NCBI GenBank assembly: GCA_021791145.1
Contig: JAJYXE010000022.1
Coordinates: 1 to 57,566 of the forward strand
Source: Actinomycetes bacterium
Lineage (GTDB): Bacteria > Actinomycetota > Acidimicrobiia > Acidimicrobiales > RAAP-2
DNA: 57,566 nt
Direction of reading: 5' to 3'
Under the pieces are notes generated by a model. It was not told the origin of the DNA, ran no database searches, and saw only the letters and a program-made list of their open reading frames with translations. Shown here in pieces: positions 41,578 through 49,254 of this stretch (the stretch's first letter is position 1; every line of letters starts with the position of its first letter). Position numbers and translations under genes: made by a program.

Positions 41578-42174
41578 CTACCTCGAGCCCAGGAGCGACA
41601 GGATCCCCGTCCTCAGCGTCTGCCGGGCTGCGCGCGCCGACTGCCCGTTGCGCCGCAGGTGGTCCCATGCATCGGCGCTCGCGAGCACGTCGATTCCGGC
41701 GAGCACCGCCGAACGAGTCGGTGCGTCCATGGCCTTGAGCTCGGGTGCGAAGACCTTCCCGATCCGGTCCTTCTCCCACTTCTCCGTCGCCAGGCGGTAC
41801 GAGCGGATCCTGTCGGAGGAGGGTTCCATCAGCCGGACCGAGCGATGAAAGGAGAGCAGGGAGTCGAGCATGCTTGCCCGGCTCTCGACGTACGCGTCGA
41901 CTCGCTTGTCGAGCGCGAGCGAGACGTCGATGCTCTTGGTGGTCTCGCGAACCCAATCGTAGGTTCGCTCGGCTGCGTCGGCGTACAGACCCTCGACGTC
42001 AGCGAAGTGCTGATAGACGGACCTCACGGATACACCTGCCCGGTCGGCGATGCGCTGGGCCGTCGGAGCGATGTCGCCCCGAGCGACGAGGTCCAAGAGC
42101 GCGCTGATGATCGCGTCGCGCGTCCTCAGGCCTCGTGCGCGCCTTCCGTCGATCTTGTCAATCTCGCTGGCCAC
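41578..42174 (-). CDS. TetR-family transcriptional regulator
   Basis: A 198-residue protein with an N-terminal TetR helix-turn-helix (RTRDAIISALLDLVARGDIAPTAQRIADRAGVSVRSVYQHFADVEGLYADA) and a helical ligand domain. The GTG at 42174 has a GAGAG six bases upstream. The open frame upstream runs through the 16-bp repeat array and is not coding. Divergent from the membrane-protein gene at 42389; the repeats between them are a possible operator. Confidence 0.83.
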   Translation of the reverse strand: MASEIDKIDGRRARGLRTRDAIISALLDLVARGDIAPTAQRIADRAGVSVRSVYQHFADVEGLYADAAERTYDWVRETTKSIDVSLALDKRVDAYVESRASMLDSLLSFHRSVRLMEPSSDRIRSYRLATEKWEKDRIGKVFAPELKAMDAPTRSAVLAGIDVLASADAWDHLRRNGQSARAARQTLRTGILSLLGSR

Positions 42175-42258
42175 TGCGGCTCTCTTTCCTCGGTCTCCGG
42201 CAGGCTCGCCGGTGCAGTTCCACTGAAATGAGAGGTTACAGGGAACTGGCGCGCAATT

Positions 42259-42322
42259 CTTCCCGTAAGGGGATCTTCCCGTAAGGGGATCTTCCCGTAA
42301 GGGGATCTTCCCGTAAGGGGAG
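42259..42322. repeat. 16-bp palindromic iterons between tetR and the divergent gene
   Basis: Four head-to-tail copies of CTTCCCGTAAGGGGAT (last ends GGGGAG). Each holds an inverted TCCC-GTAA-GGGG core. Spacing is 16 bp, about one and a half helical turns. The array is 85 bp before the regulator's start codon. Confidence 0.9.
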
Positions 42323-42388
42323 CGCGGCCCTCCCATTGCCCAAACGCGTCGGAACCACACTCCACACCGGTCGCTCCGATCCTGTTAT

Positions 42389-43339
42389 ATGGAGGACGTG
42401 GAGGTAGCGGTCACGCTTGCCGCCGGCATCGGAGTCGTGGTGATCCTCGTTGCGGTCGTTCGGAGGCGCAGGATCAGTGAGGCCGAGTCGATCGACGACT
42501 ATCGCCAGACGCTCGACGTGCTGGGCCACCTGGGCGGTGGCGAGCGCAGCGGTGTCAGGCTGGTGCCGCCCCCCGAACCTGGTGCTGCCCGAACGCCTGG
42601 CTCCGCCGGCAGGGTCGGGGTCCCCGGCACCGCTTCCTTCGACGACCGGGCTGGCCAATCCTCTGCAGCGGCCGGGGGAGCCCGGGAGCCCGGGGCAGCC
42701 GGGGGAGCCGGGCGAGCCGGGGGAGCCCGGGAGCCCGGGGGAGTCGGGCGGGCCGGGGGAGAGGTGCTCGCGAGCTTCGACGATCTCGGCAAAGACGCGT
42801 CCCGCCAGCCGCTCGCCTCATCCGGCTCGGCGAGCGTGCACCCTGATCGCTCCCTCAACGCCATGCAGCGTCCCGCCCGCCGCCTGGGTGGGCTGGTCGC
42901 GGCGCTCGCCGTGCTCGTCGCCGCAGGGGCTGGCGCCGCGTACGTCGTCGTGCGCTCCCATCACGTGGCGCATCCACCGCGGCGGTCGGCCGGCACCCAT
43001 GCCCACGTCCGCACCCCCCCGACCACCACGCTCCCAGCGAAGTACACGGCGGTCGCCTCGACGAGCTCCTCTGCCACCTACCAGCCGCTGAGCACGACGT
43101 ACTCGCTCACGATCGGAGCGACCACATCGGACTGCTGGATGAGCGTGACGTCGGCGACCGGCACGATGGTGCTCGCCCAGACCTTCGCGCCCGGCGCATC
43201 GGCGTCCCTGTCGCTCACCGGTCACTCGACGATCGTGATCGGGGCACCGGGCGCGGCGAAGGTGTCCATCACCGGTGTGCCCGTGGTGCTCCCGGGCGGC
43301 GCTGGGGGGCCGCTCACGGTGACACTCGTCCCGCGCTGA
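42389..43339 (+). CDS. Membrane protein with RodZ-like (DUF4115) C-terminal domain
   Basis: The 316-residue product has a first membrane helix at about 8-25, a low-complexity Gly/Ala/Pro/Arg linker, a second hydrophobic helix at about 168-187 and a C-terminal beta domain (TSDCWMSVTSATGTMVLAQTF, ASLSLTGHSTIVIGAP) like the DUF4115 domain of RodZ. No helix-turn-helix precedes it as in true RodZ. A surface or cell-shape role is possible but unproven. The linker (42668-42763) is a GGAGCCCGGG-type repeat. ATG 42389 overlaps a TTATAT box; GTG 42398 is an alternative. Confidence 0.68.
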   Translation: MEDVEVAVTLAAGIGVVVILVAVVRRRRISEAESIDDYRQTLDVLGHLGGGERSGVRLVPPPEPGAARTPGSAGRVGVPGTASFDDRAGQSSAAAGGAREPGAAGGAGRAGGAREPGGVGRAGGEVLASFDDLGKDASRQPLASSGSASVHPDRSLNAMQRPARRLGGLVAALAVLVAAGAGAAYVVVRSHHVAHPPRRSAGTHAHVRTPPTTTLPAKYTAVASTSSSATYQPLSTTYSLTIGATTSDCWMSVTSATGTMVLAQTFAPGASASLSLTGHSTIVIGAPGAAKVSITGVPVVLPGGAGGPLTVTLVPR

Positions 43340-43442
43340 CGGATCGGCGGTCCCGGCCGCTCACGGTGACACCCGTCGCGCGCTGACGGGTCGGCGGTGC
43401 GCGGCCGCCCACGGGCGTCACGCTCCTCATCGGGGGTGGGGA

Positions 43443-44132
43443 TCAGGACCGCCCGGCGGTCTCCTGGTCTCCCCGAGCGCCCGGTGTGCCGTTGGGCGGG
43501 GCGAGGGCGGCAGCCCTGACGGCGTCGACCACCTCATCGTTGGAGGCGCCCGGGCCGAGCACGGCCGCGACGCCCATCTTCTCGAGGCGTGGAACGTCGA
43601 CGTCCGGGACGATGCCGCCGACGATCACCGGCGTCGCGAGCCCCACATCGTGCAAGGCGCCGATGACGGCGGGTGCCAGCGTGAGGTGCGCGCCGTTGTG
43701 CATCGACACGCCCACGACGTCGACGTCCTCTTGGACGACTGCGGCAGCGATGGCCTCGGGCGTCTGGCGCAGGCCGGCGAAGATGACCTCGAAACCGTGG
43801 TCGCGGAGCACCCGGGCGACCACCCGAAGCCCGCGGTCGTGCCCGTCGAGGCCCACCTTGGCGAGGAGGACCCGAATCGGCGGGTCGTCATGGCCCGCGG
43901 GTGCCCCAGCTGAGCTCGAGCCTCGTGCGCCGGCAACCCCGCCGGACACCGCGCCGGCAACCCCGCCGGCAACCCCGCCGGACACCGCGCCGGCAACCCC
44001 GCCGGACACCGCGCCGGCAACCCCGCCAACAACCCCGCCAACAACCGCGCCGGCAACCCCGCCGGAGGTGTCGGCACTGCCGCCGGAGAAGCCGGCAGCC
44101 CCGCGATCCCCAGGGCCGCGCATCGAGGTCAC
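43443..44132 (-). CDS. B12-binding small subunit of an acyl-CoA mutase
   Basis: The 229-residue protein ends in a cobalamin-binding domain: LAKVGLDGHDRGLRVVARVLRDHGFEVIFAG (DxHxxG), VGVSMHNGAHLTLAP and TPVIVGGIVPDVD. The GTG overlaps the TGA of the large-subunit gene (GTGA), so the two subunits are co-translated. The first 65 residues are a Gly/Val/Ala repeat (GGVAGAVS) with no parallel in the family, which usually starts at the B12 domain (about 135 residues). Confidence 0.86.
   Translation of the reverse strand: MTSMRGPGDRGAAGFSGGSADTSGGVAGAVVGGVVGGVAGAVSGGVAGAVSGGVAGGVAGAVSGGVAGARGSSSAGAPAGHDDPPIRVLLAKVGLDGHDRGLRVVARVLRDHGFEVIFAGLRQTPEAIAAAVVQEDVDVVGVSMHNGAHLTLAPAVIGALHDVGLATPVIVGGIVPDVDVPRLEKMGVAAVLGPGASNDEVVDAVRAAALAPPNGTPGARGDQETAGRS
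43930..44065 (-). repeat. 12/24-bp tandem array encoding the mutase small-subunit N-terminus
   Basis: GCCGGCAACCCC and GCCGGACACCGC units alternate with a 12-bp period for about 11 copies, giving GGVAGAVSGGVAGAVS-type sequence. The pattern is in frame throughout. Confidence 0.88.
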
Positions 44133-45778
44133 ACGAAGGCCGGCTCGAACCAGGTGCCAAACACCGACTCGAGCGTGTGCATCGCCTCGCCCACCGTGAC
44201 GTAGGCCTTTGCGGCGTCGATGAGGGCGGGCATCAAGTTGACCGTCGGATCCGCCGCCTCGCGCCCCAGCCGGTCGAGCGACCGCCGGACGGCGTCATCG
44301 TCGCGCGACTGCTTCACTGCGGCCAGCCTCTCGAGCTGGCGCGCTTCGACCTCGGGGTCGATGTAGAGGATCGGGGTCTCGCCGTCGTCGCCGTCCGTGT
44401 AGCCGTTCACGCCCACCTGCACCCACTGGCCCGACGCGACCTTGGACTGGAACCGGTACGCCGAGTCGGCGATCTGCGAGCAGAACCATCCGTCGTCGAT
44501 GGACGCGAGCACGCCTTCGAGCATGGAGCCCGATCCGGCTTCCATGAGATACGAGAAGATCTGCTCGGCCTGGCGCTCGAGCTCGTCGGTGAGCTCCTCG
44601 ACGAACCACGAGCCTCCGAGAGGGTCCGCGACGTGGACGACCCCGGTCTCTTCCGCGATCACCTGCTGGGTCCGCAGCGACAGACGTGCCGCCTTCTCCG
44701 TCGGGAGAGCCAGCGCCTCGTCGTAGGAGTCGGTGTGGAGGCTCTGGGTCCCCCCGAGCACAGCCGCGAGGGCCTCGATCGCGACCCGAGACAGGTTCAC
44801 CTCGGGCTGCTGGGCGGTGAGGGAGACCCCTGCGGTCTGGGTGTGGAAGCGCAACTGCATCGAGCGCGGCTCCACCGCCCCGTAGCGGTCACGCATCCAT
44901 CGGGCGTAGATGCGCCTCGCCGCGCGGAACTTCGCGATCTCCTCGAAGAAGTCGATGTGCGAGTTGAAGAAGAAGCTCAGCCGCGGAGCGAAGTCATCGA
45001 CGGCGAGACCGGCCGCAACCGCTGCCTCGACGTACGCGAAGCCGTTGGCGAGCGTGAAGGCGAGCTCCTGGGCCGCCGTGGAGCCGGCTTCGCGGATGTG
45101 GTAGCCGGACACCGAGACCGGGTGCCAGCGGGGCAGCTCTGCGGCAGCGAAGCGCATTACGTCCGTCACGAGCCGCACCGAGGGGCGTGGCGGGAAGACG
45201 TACTCCTTCTGCGCCTGGTACTCCTTCAAGATGTCGTTTTGGATGGTGCCGCCGAGCGCCGATCTCAAGACGCCGGTGCGGTCGGCGACCGAGACGTACA
45301 TCGCCATCACCATCGCCGCGGCCGAGTTGATGGTCATCGAGGTGGTGACGGCGCCGAGGTCGATCCCCGAGAAGAGCGTGTCCATGTCGGCGAGCGTGTC
45401 GACGGCAACGCCGGCCCTGCCGACCTCGCCCTTGGCGAGAGGGTCGTCGGAGTCGCGCCCGAGCAGGGTCGGCATGTCGAACGCCGTCGAGAGCCCGTTG
45501 CCGCCAGAGCGGAGCAGCTCTTTGAACCGGCGGTTCGTGTCCTCCGCAGTGCCGAAGCCGGCGAACTGGCGCATCGTCCACAGCCTCGAGCGGTACATCG
45601 ACGCGTAGGGGCCGCGCGTGTAGGGGAACTGGCCCGGGAGCTCCGCGCCGTCGGGTCCGTACACCGGCTCGAGCGGGATCCCGGACATCGTCTCGAAGGG
45701 GACGCCTCGAGACGGTGATCGGTCGAACTCTTCCTGCCAACGGCGACGGTCCGCCACGAGACCATGATACTTCGGCAT
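44129..45778 (-). CDS. Acyl-CoA mutase large subunit (methylmalonyl-CoA mutase family)
   Basis: The 549-residue catalytic subunit has YTRGPYASMYRSRLWTMRQFAGFGTAEDTN, GLSTAFDMPTLLGRDSDDP, GAVTTSMTINSAAAMVMAMY, the KEYQAQKEYVFPPRPSVRLV region and NLSRVAIEALAAVLGGTQSLHTDSYDEALALPTEKAARLSL. The B12 domain is on the separate overlapping gene. The substrate may be methylmalonyl- or ethylmalonyl-CoA; other ethylmalonyl-CoA genes lie 10 kb away. ATG 45778 lies inside an ATACTT-N8-AAGTAT inverted repeat. Confidence 0.86.
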   Translation of the reverse strand: MPKYHGLVADRRRWQEEFDRSPSRGVPFETMSGIPLEPVYGPDGAELPGQFPYTRGPYASMYRSRLWTMRQFAGFGTAEDTNRRFKELLRSGGNGLSTAFDMPTLLGRDSDDPLAKGEVGRAGVAVDTLADMDTLFSGIDLGAVTTSMTINSAAAMVMAMYVSVADRTGVLRSALGGTIQNDILKEYQAQKEYVFPPRPSVRLVTDVMRFAAAELPRWHPVSVSGYHIREAGSTAAQELAFTLANGFAYVEAAVAAGLAVDDFAPRLSFFFNSHIDFFEEIAKFRAARRIYARWMRDRYGAVEPRSMQLRFHTQTAGVSLTAQQPEVNLSRVAIEALAAVLGGTQSLHTDSYDEALALPTEKAARLSLRTQQVIAEETGVVHVADPLGGSWFVEELTDELERQAEQIFSYLMEAGSGSMLEGVLASIDDGWFCSQIADSAYRFQSKVASGQWVQVGVNGYTDGDDGETPILYIDPEVEARQLERLAAVKQSRDDDAVRRSLDRLGREAADPTVNLMPALIDAAKAYVTVGEAMHTLESVFGTWFEPAFV

Positions 45779-46100
45779 CAAAGTATTTCCGGCAGGCCGT
45801 CGGGGCGCCCTCCTCGGGGACGCAGGGTGACCGCAACTGCGGTCCTCCGGTCCTGGTCGGCGGCTCACGATCGGGTTCGCACCCTCGTTTGGGGGAGCAA
45901 GGGGTCGTGGCCGCCGCGCCGGGCCAAGGCGCATGGGGCGGCCCCCAGAGTTGTTACTATCACCGTAGGGATAATTCGCCGTGGGGCACCTCGCCGGGCT
46001 GGGCCAGCAGGCTCGAGGGCGGTGCGGGCACCCGCCTTGCGGTGGACGTCCCCGGCGTCGGCGACGAGTGGCGCGACGAGTGCAAGGGAGATTCGATCGC
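45779..46100. other. Divergent intergenic region before sufB
   Basis: This 322-base gap separates the mutase and SUF genes. It contains an AT-rich box (45951-45977) with an imperfect inverted repeat, ACTATC at 45956 and GATAAT at 45970, the latter also a fair -10. No gene was recognised; the open frames through it lack coding homology. Confidence 0.45.
45956..45975. promoter_or_regulatory. Inverted repeat and -10-like box upstream of sufB
   Basis: ACTATC-N8-GATAAT (one mismatch) is the only AT-rich dyad in the gap and GATAAT matches a -10 at five of six positions. It could bind an Fe-S-sensing repressor, but no Rrf2 or SufR gene is in the window. Confidence 0.35.
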
Positions 46101-47501
46101 ATGGCAACCGTGGACCTCGACCTTGGTCGTTACCAGCTCGGGTGGAGCGACGAGGAGGACTACGTCTTCAAGCCCAAGAAGGGCCTCAACGAAGAGATCG
46201 TCCGCGAGATGTCGGCGATGAAGCGGGAGCCCGAGTGGATGCGGGAGTTCCGGCTCCGGGCGCTCAGGCGCTTCGAGAAGAAGCCCATGGCGCCGTGGTT
46301 CGCGGTCAACATGCCGGACCTGGACTTCGACGACATCTACTACTACATCAAGCCGACCGGCGGACAGGTGAAGGACTGGGAGGAGCTTCCCGACGCCATC
46401 AAGCGCACCTACGAGCGTCTCGGCATCCCCGAGGCGGAGCGCAAGTACCTCGCCGGGGTGACCGCCCAGTACGAGAGCGAGGTGGTCTTCCACCGCAATC
46501 GAGAGGACCTCGAGGCCCGGGGAGTGCTCTTCTGCGACATGGACACCGCGGTGCGCGAGTACCCCGACATCGTGCGCAAGTGGTTCGGCACCGTGATCCC
46601 GCCGAACGACAACAAGTTCGCCGCGCTCAACTCGGCCGTCTGGTCCGGAGGCTCGTTCATCTACGTGCCGCCCGGCGTGAAGGTCGACATGCCCCTGCAG
46701 GCCTACTTCCGCATCAACGCGGAGAACATGGGCCAATTCGAGCGCACCCTCATCATCGCCGACGAGGGGTCGCAGGTGCACTACGTCGAGGGTTGCTCTG
46801 CGCCGGTGTACACGTCGGACTCCTTGCACTCCGCGGTCGTGGAGCTCATAGCGCTGCCGGGGAGCAGGATCACCTACACGACGATCCAGAACTGGTCGAA
46901 CAACGTGTACAACCTTGTCACCAAGCGCGCACGAGCTGAGGCGGAGGCCCACGTCGAGTGGATCGACGGCAACATCGGCTCCCGCCTCACCATGAAGTAC
47001 CCCTCGGTGTACCTGGTCGGGCCCAAGGCTTCGGGCGAGGTGCTCTCGGTCGCGTACGCCGGAGGTGGCCAGCACCAGGACGCGGGGGCCAAGATGATCC
47101 ACGCGGCGCCCGAGACCACGTCGACGATCGTGTCCAAGTCGATCTCCAAGGACGGGGGGGTGACGACCTATCGAGGCCTGGTCCACGTCGACCCCGAGGC
47201 GAAGGGCTCGAAGTCGTTTGTGCGCTGCGACGCGCTGCTGCTCGACGACGAATCGGTCTCGGAGACCAAGCCCTACATGGAGGTCGGGGAGCAGGACGCG
47301 CAGATCGGCCATGAGGCGACGGTGTCCAAGGTCGGCGACGACCAGCTCTTCTACCTGATGAGCCGAGGCCTCACCGAGAGCCAGGCGATGGGGATGATCG
47401 TGAACGGCTTCATCGAGCCGGTCACGCGCACGCTGCCCATGGAGTACGCCGTCGAGTGGAGCAGGCTCATCGAACTGCAGATGGAAGGGTCCGTCGGTTG
47501 A
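46101..47501 (+). CDS. sufB: Fe-S cluster assembly protein SufB
   Basis: The 466-residue protein is a full Suf[91 protein letters not shown], and the C-terminal [34 protein letters not shown]. It is the scaffold of the SufBC2D complex. The conserved Cys in EGC is present. The ATG at 46101 begins the family homology. It heads the plus-strand arm of the SUF cluster. Confidence 0.95.
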   Translation: MATVDLDLGRYQLGWSDEEDYVFKPKKGLNEEIVREMSAMKREPEWMREFRLRALRRFEKKPMAPWFAVNMPDLDFDDIYYYIKPTGGQVKDWEELPDAIKRTYERLGIPEAERKYLAGVTAQYESEVVFHRNREDLEARGVLFCDMDTAVREYPDIVRKWFGTVIPPNDNKFAALNSAVWSGGSFIYVPPGVKVDMPLQAYFRINAENMGQFERTLIIADEGSQVHYVEGCSAPVYTSDSLHSAVVELIALPGSRITYTTIQNWSNNVYNLVTKRARAEAEAHVEWIDGNIGSRLTMKYPSVYLVGPKASGEVLSVAYAGGGQHQDAGAKMIHAAPETTSTIVSKSISKDGGVTTYRGLVHVDPEAKGSKSFVRCDALLLDDESVSETKPYMEVGEQDAQIGHEATVSKVGDDQLFYLMSRGLTESQAMGMIVNGFIEPVTRTLPMEYAVEWSRLIELQMEGSVG

Positions 47502-47588
47502 CCGACGCCCGGCGCGTCCGCACGGCGCGCCCAGGGGGCGTTGGGGGCGGGCTGACAGGCGAGGGCCGATCGGCAAGGAGGTCGAGCC

Positions 47589-47936
47589 GTGCCGATGCGT
47601 GAGGAGTGCAAGCACTTCCAGAGCCGGACGTACGCATCGGGCGAGGTCGCGCGCTTCTGCGTTCTCGATCTTGCGCCTGAGGCGCCGTGGCGGTGCCCTG
47701 AAGACTGCAAGTCCTACGAGCGCCGGCTTGCAGACGCGGGCTGGGTGCACGGCAGCCTCGTGGAGCCGCCGATCGAAGACGAGCCCGACGTGCCTTCCGG
47801 GGACATGCGGGCGATCCTCGAGGACGCCGAGAGCATCGTGGGCGCGATCGCGCCCGAGGCGCTGCGCGAGGCCAGGGCCGACGACGCACGACGAGAAGCG
47901 CGTGCGGCTCGTCGTTGGTGGCGTCGCAACCGTTAG
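47589..47936 (+). CDS. Small four-cysteine protein in the SUF cluster
   Basis: A 115-residue protein with Cys7, Cys24, Cys36 and Cys40 in the first 40 residues (REECKHFQSRTYASGEVARF, then RCPEDCKSY), able to bind a metal or Fe-S cluster, and an acidic then Arg/Ala-rich helical tail. AAGGAGG precedes the GTG at a normal distance, one of the best ribosome sites in the window. It lies 87 bp after sufB and before sufD, on the same strand. I recognise no characterised family. Its location suggests a cluster-transfer or SUF accessory role (inference). Confidence 0.72.
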   Translation: MPMREECKHFQSRTYASGEVARFCVLDLAPEAPWRCPEDCKSYERRLADAGWVHGSLVEPPIEDEPDVPSGDMRAILEDAESIVGAIAPEALREARADDARREARAARRWWRRNR

Positions 47937-47984
47937 CGCCCGGGGCCGCGGAAGCCGGTGGCTGGGCCGGTGGCCCGGCTGTCG

Positions 47985-48031
47985 GGTGCGAGTGGGTCAG
48001 GGTGCGAGTGGGTCAGGTGCGGGTGGGTCAG
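47985..48031. repeat. 16-bp tandem array overlapping the crotonase stop codon
   Basis: Three copies of GGTGCGAGTGGGTCAG (third slightly shorter). The TCA in each copy is TGA on the minus strand. The last copy supplies the stop of the enoyl-CoA hydratase gene, and the period shifts the other two into different frames. Confidence 0.87.
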
Positions 48032-49113
48032 GTGCCCGTGAAGCGGGGAGGGCGTCTCTCCATGAACGCTCGCACTGCTTCGGTGAGGTCGTCGGAGGCC
48101 AGCATGCCCGCGTTCCACGTCGCGACATAGTCGAGCGCCTGCGCGATCGTCCGCCCGTCGTTCGCCGCGAGGACCGCTTTGGTGCCTTGCACCGCGAGCG
48201 GCGAGAGGGCGGCGATCTCGCGCGCCATCGACGTCGCCGCGCTGAGGAGCGCGGCGTGGTCCGGGTAGACCTCGTTGACGAGCCCGATCTCCCTTGCGCG
48301 CCTCGCGTCGAGATCCTTGCCGGTCAGCGCCAGCTCGGCGACGTGCCCGGCACCGACGATGCGGGGGAGTCGTTGGAGGGTGCCGAGGTCGGCGGTGATC
48401 GCCATCCGGGTCTCTCGGATGCCGAAGACCGCCTCGGCGGACGCGAGGCGGATGTCGCAGGCGGTCACGAGATCCATCCCGGCGCCGAGGCAGTAGCCCT
48501 GGATCGCTGCGACGACCGGCTTCGGGCAGTCAGCGATGGCGTTGATGGCTCGCTGGAGCCGCAGAATCGCCCGGCGCGTCTCGGCTGCCCTCGCAGCAGG
48601 CGACGCCGGTGCTCCGCCCTGGGAGCGGGTGGGCGGGTCGCCCTGGGAGCGGGTGGGCGGGTCGCCCTGGGAGCGGGTGGGCGGGTCGCCCTGCGAGGAG
48701 GTGGGCGGGTCGCCCTGCGAGGAGGTGGGCGGGTCGCCCTGCGAGGAGGTGGGCGGGTCGCCAGCGGGACGTGTCACGTTCCATGGGCCGCCCAAGAGCG
48801 TCGTGCCCATCTCCTTCAGGTCGAGACCGACGCTGAAGTCCCGACCTCGAGCAGCGATCACGACGACACGCACTGTCGAGTTGTCCGACAGTGCGACCAT
48901 CACGGTCGGCACCTCGTCGAAGAAGGCGCGTCCCAGCGCGTTGTGGGCGTCGGGGCGGTCGAGCCAGACGGTCGCGACTCCGCTTGCCCGGTCGAGATCC
49001 ATGTGCAGCGGGGACCTCGAAGCCGCCGGAGGGTGTGGAGGCTCCGAGGGAACCGGGGGCTCCGGGGGCTGCGAGGTTCGCGGAGCATTGGAGTCTTCAG
49101 GGACGTTCGGCAC
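48028..49113 (-). CDS. Enoyl-CoA hydratase/isomerase with an in-domain repeat insertion
   Basis: The 361-residue crotonase-family protein has SGVATVWLDRPDAHNALGRAFFDE, VVVIAARGRDFSVGLDLKEMG (first oxyanion loop), NAIADCPKPVVAAIQGYCLGAGMDLVTACDIRLAS (second loop) and LGTLQRLPRIVGAGHVAELALTGK. It resembles dienoyl-CoA isomerase-type members. Between the two oxyanion loops is an insertion of about 55 residues, mostly six GDPPTSSQ/GDPPTRSQ octapeptides. The core stays in frame. GTG 49113 lies seven bases after TAACGT, without a ribosome site; homology proper starts at about residue 38. It is the only gene running against the plus-strand SUF arm. Confidence 0.85.
   Translation of the reverse strand: MPNVPEDSNAPRTSQPPEPPVPSEPPHPPAASRSPLHMDLDRASGVATVWLDRPDAHNALGRAFFDEVPTVMVALSDNSTVRVVVIAARGRDFSVGLDLKEMGTTLLGGPWNVTRPAGDPPTSSQGDPPTSSQGDPPTSSQGDPPTRSQGDPPTRSQGDPPTRSQGGAPASPAARAAETRRAILRLQRAINAIADCPKPVVAAIQGYCLGAGMDLVTACDIRLASAEAVFGIRETRMAITADLGTLQRLPRIVGAGHVAELALTGKDLDARRAREIGLVNEVYPDHAALLSAATSMAREIAALSPLAVQGTKAVLAANDGRTIAQALDYVATWNAGMLASDDLTEAVRAFMERRPPRFTGT
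48616..48759 (-). repeat. 24-bp tandem array inside the crotonase domain
   Basis: Six copies of a 24-bp unit (starts 48616 + 24n). The first three share GGGAGCGG and the last three GCGAGGAG at the same place, so the array grew by block duplication. It encodes GDPPTSSQ x3 then GDPPTRSQ x3 in the middle of a conserved enzyme. Confidence 0.95.
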
Positions 49114-49254
49114 TTCGCGGACGTTAGCAACCGACCTCGCCGGTACACTTCCGTTCGGATGAGCGTGTCACCGTGACGTCGGCGGTGACGTCCACGATGT
49201 CGGCCGCGTTGATGGTCAGATGTCAGCCCCGGTGATGGAGGCTTCATCCATCGA

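Noticed and set aside
42259..42322. Plasmid or phage origin iterons
   Set aside because: No replication initiator gene or AT-rich unwinding region is nearby, and a divergent TetR gene offers a simpler explanation.
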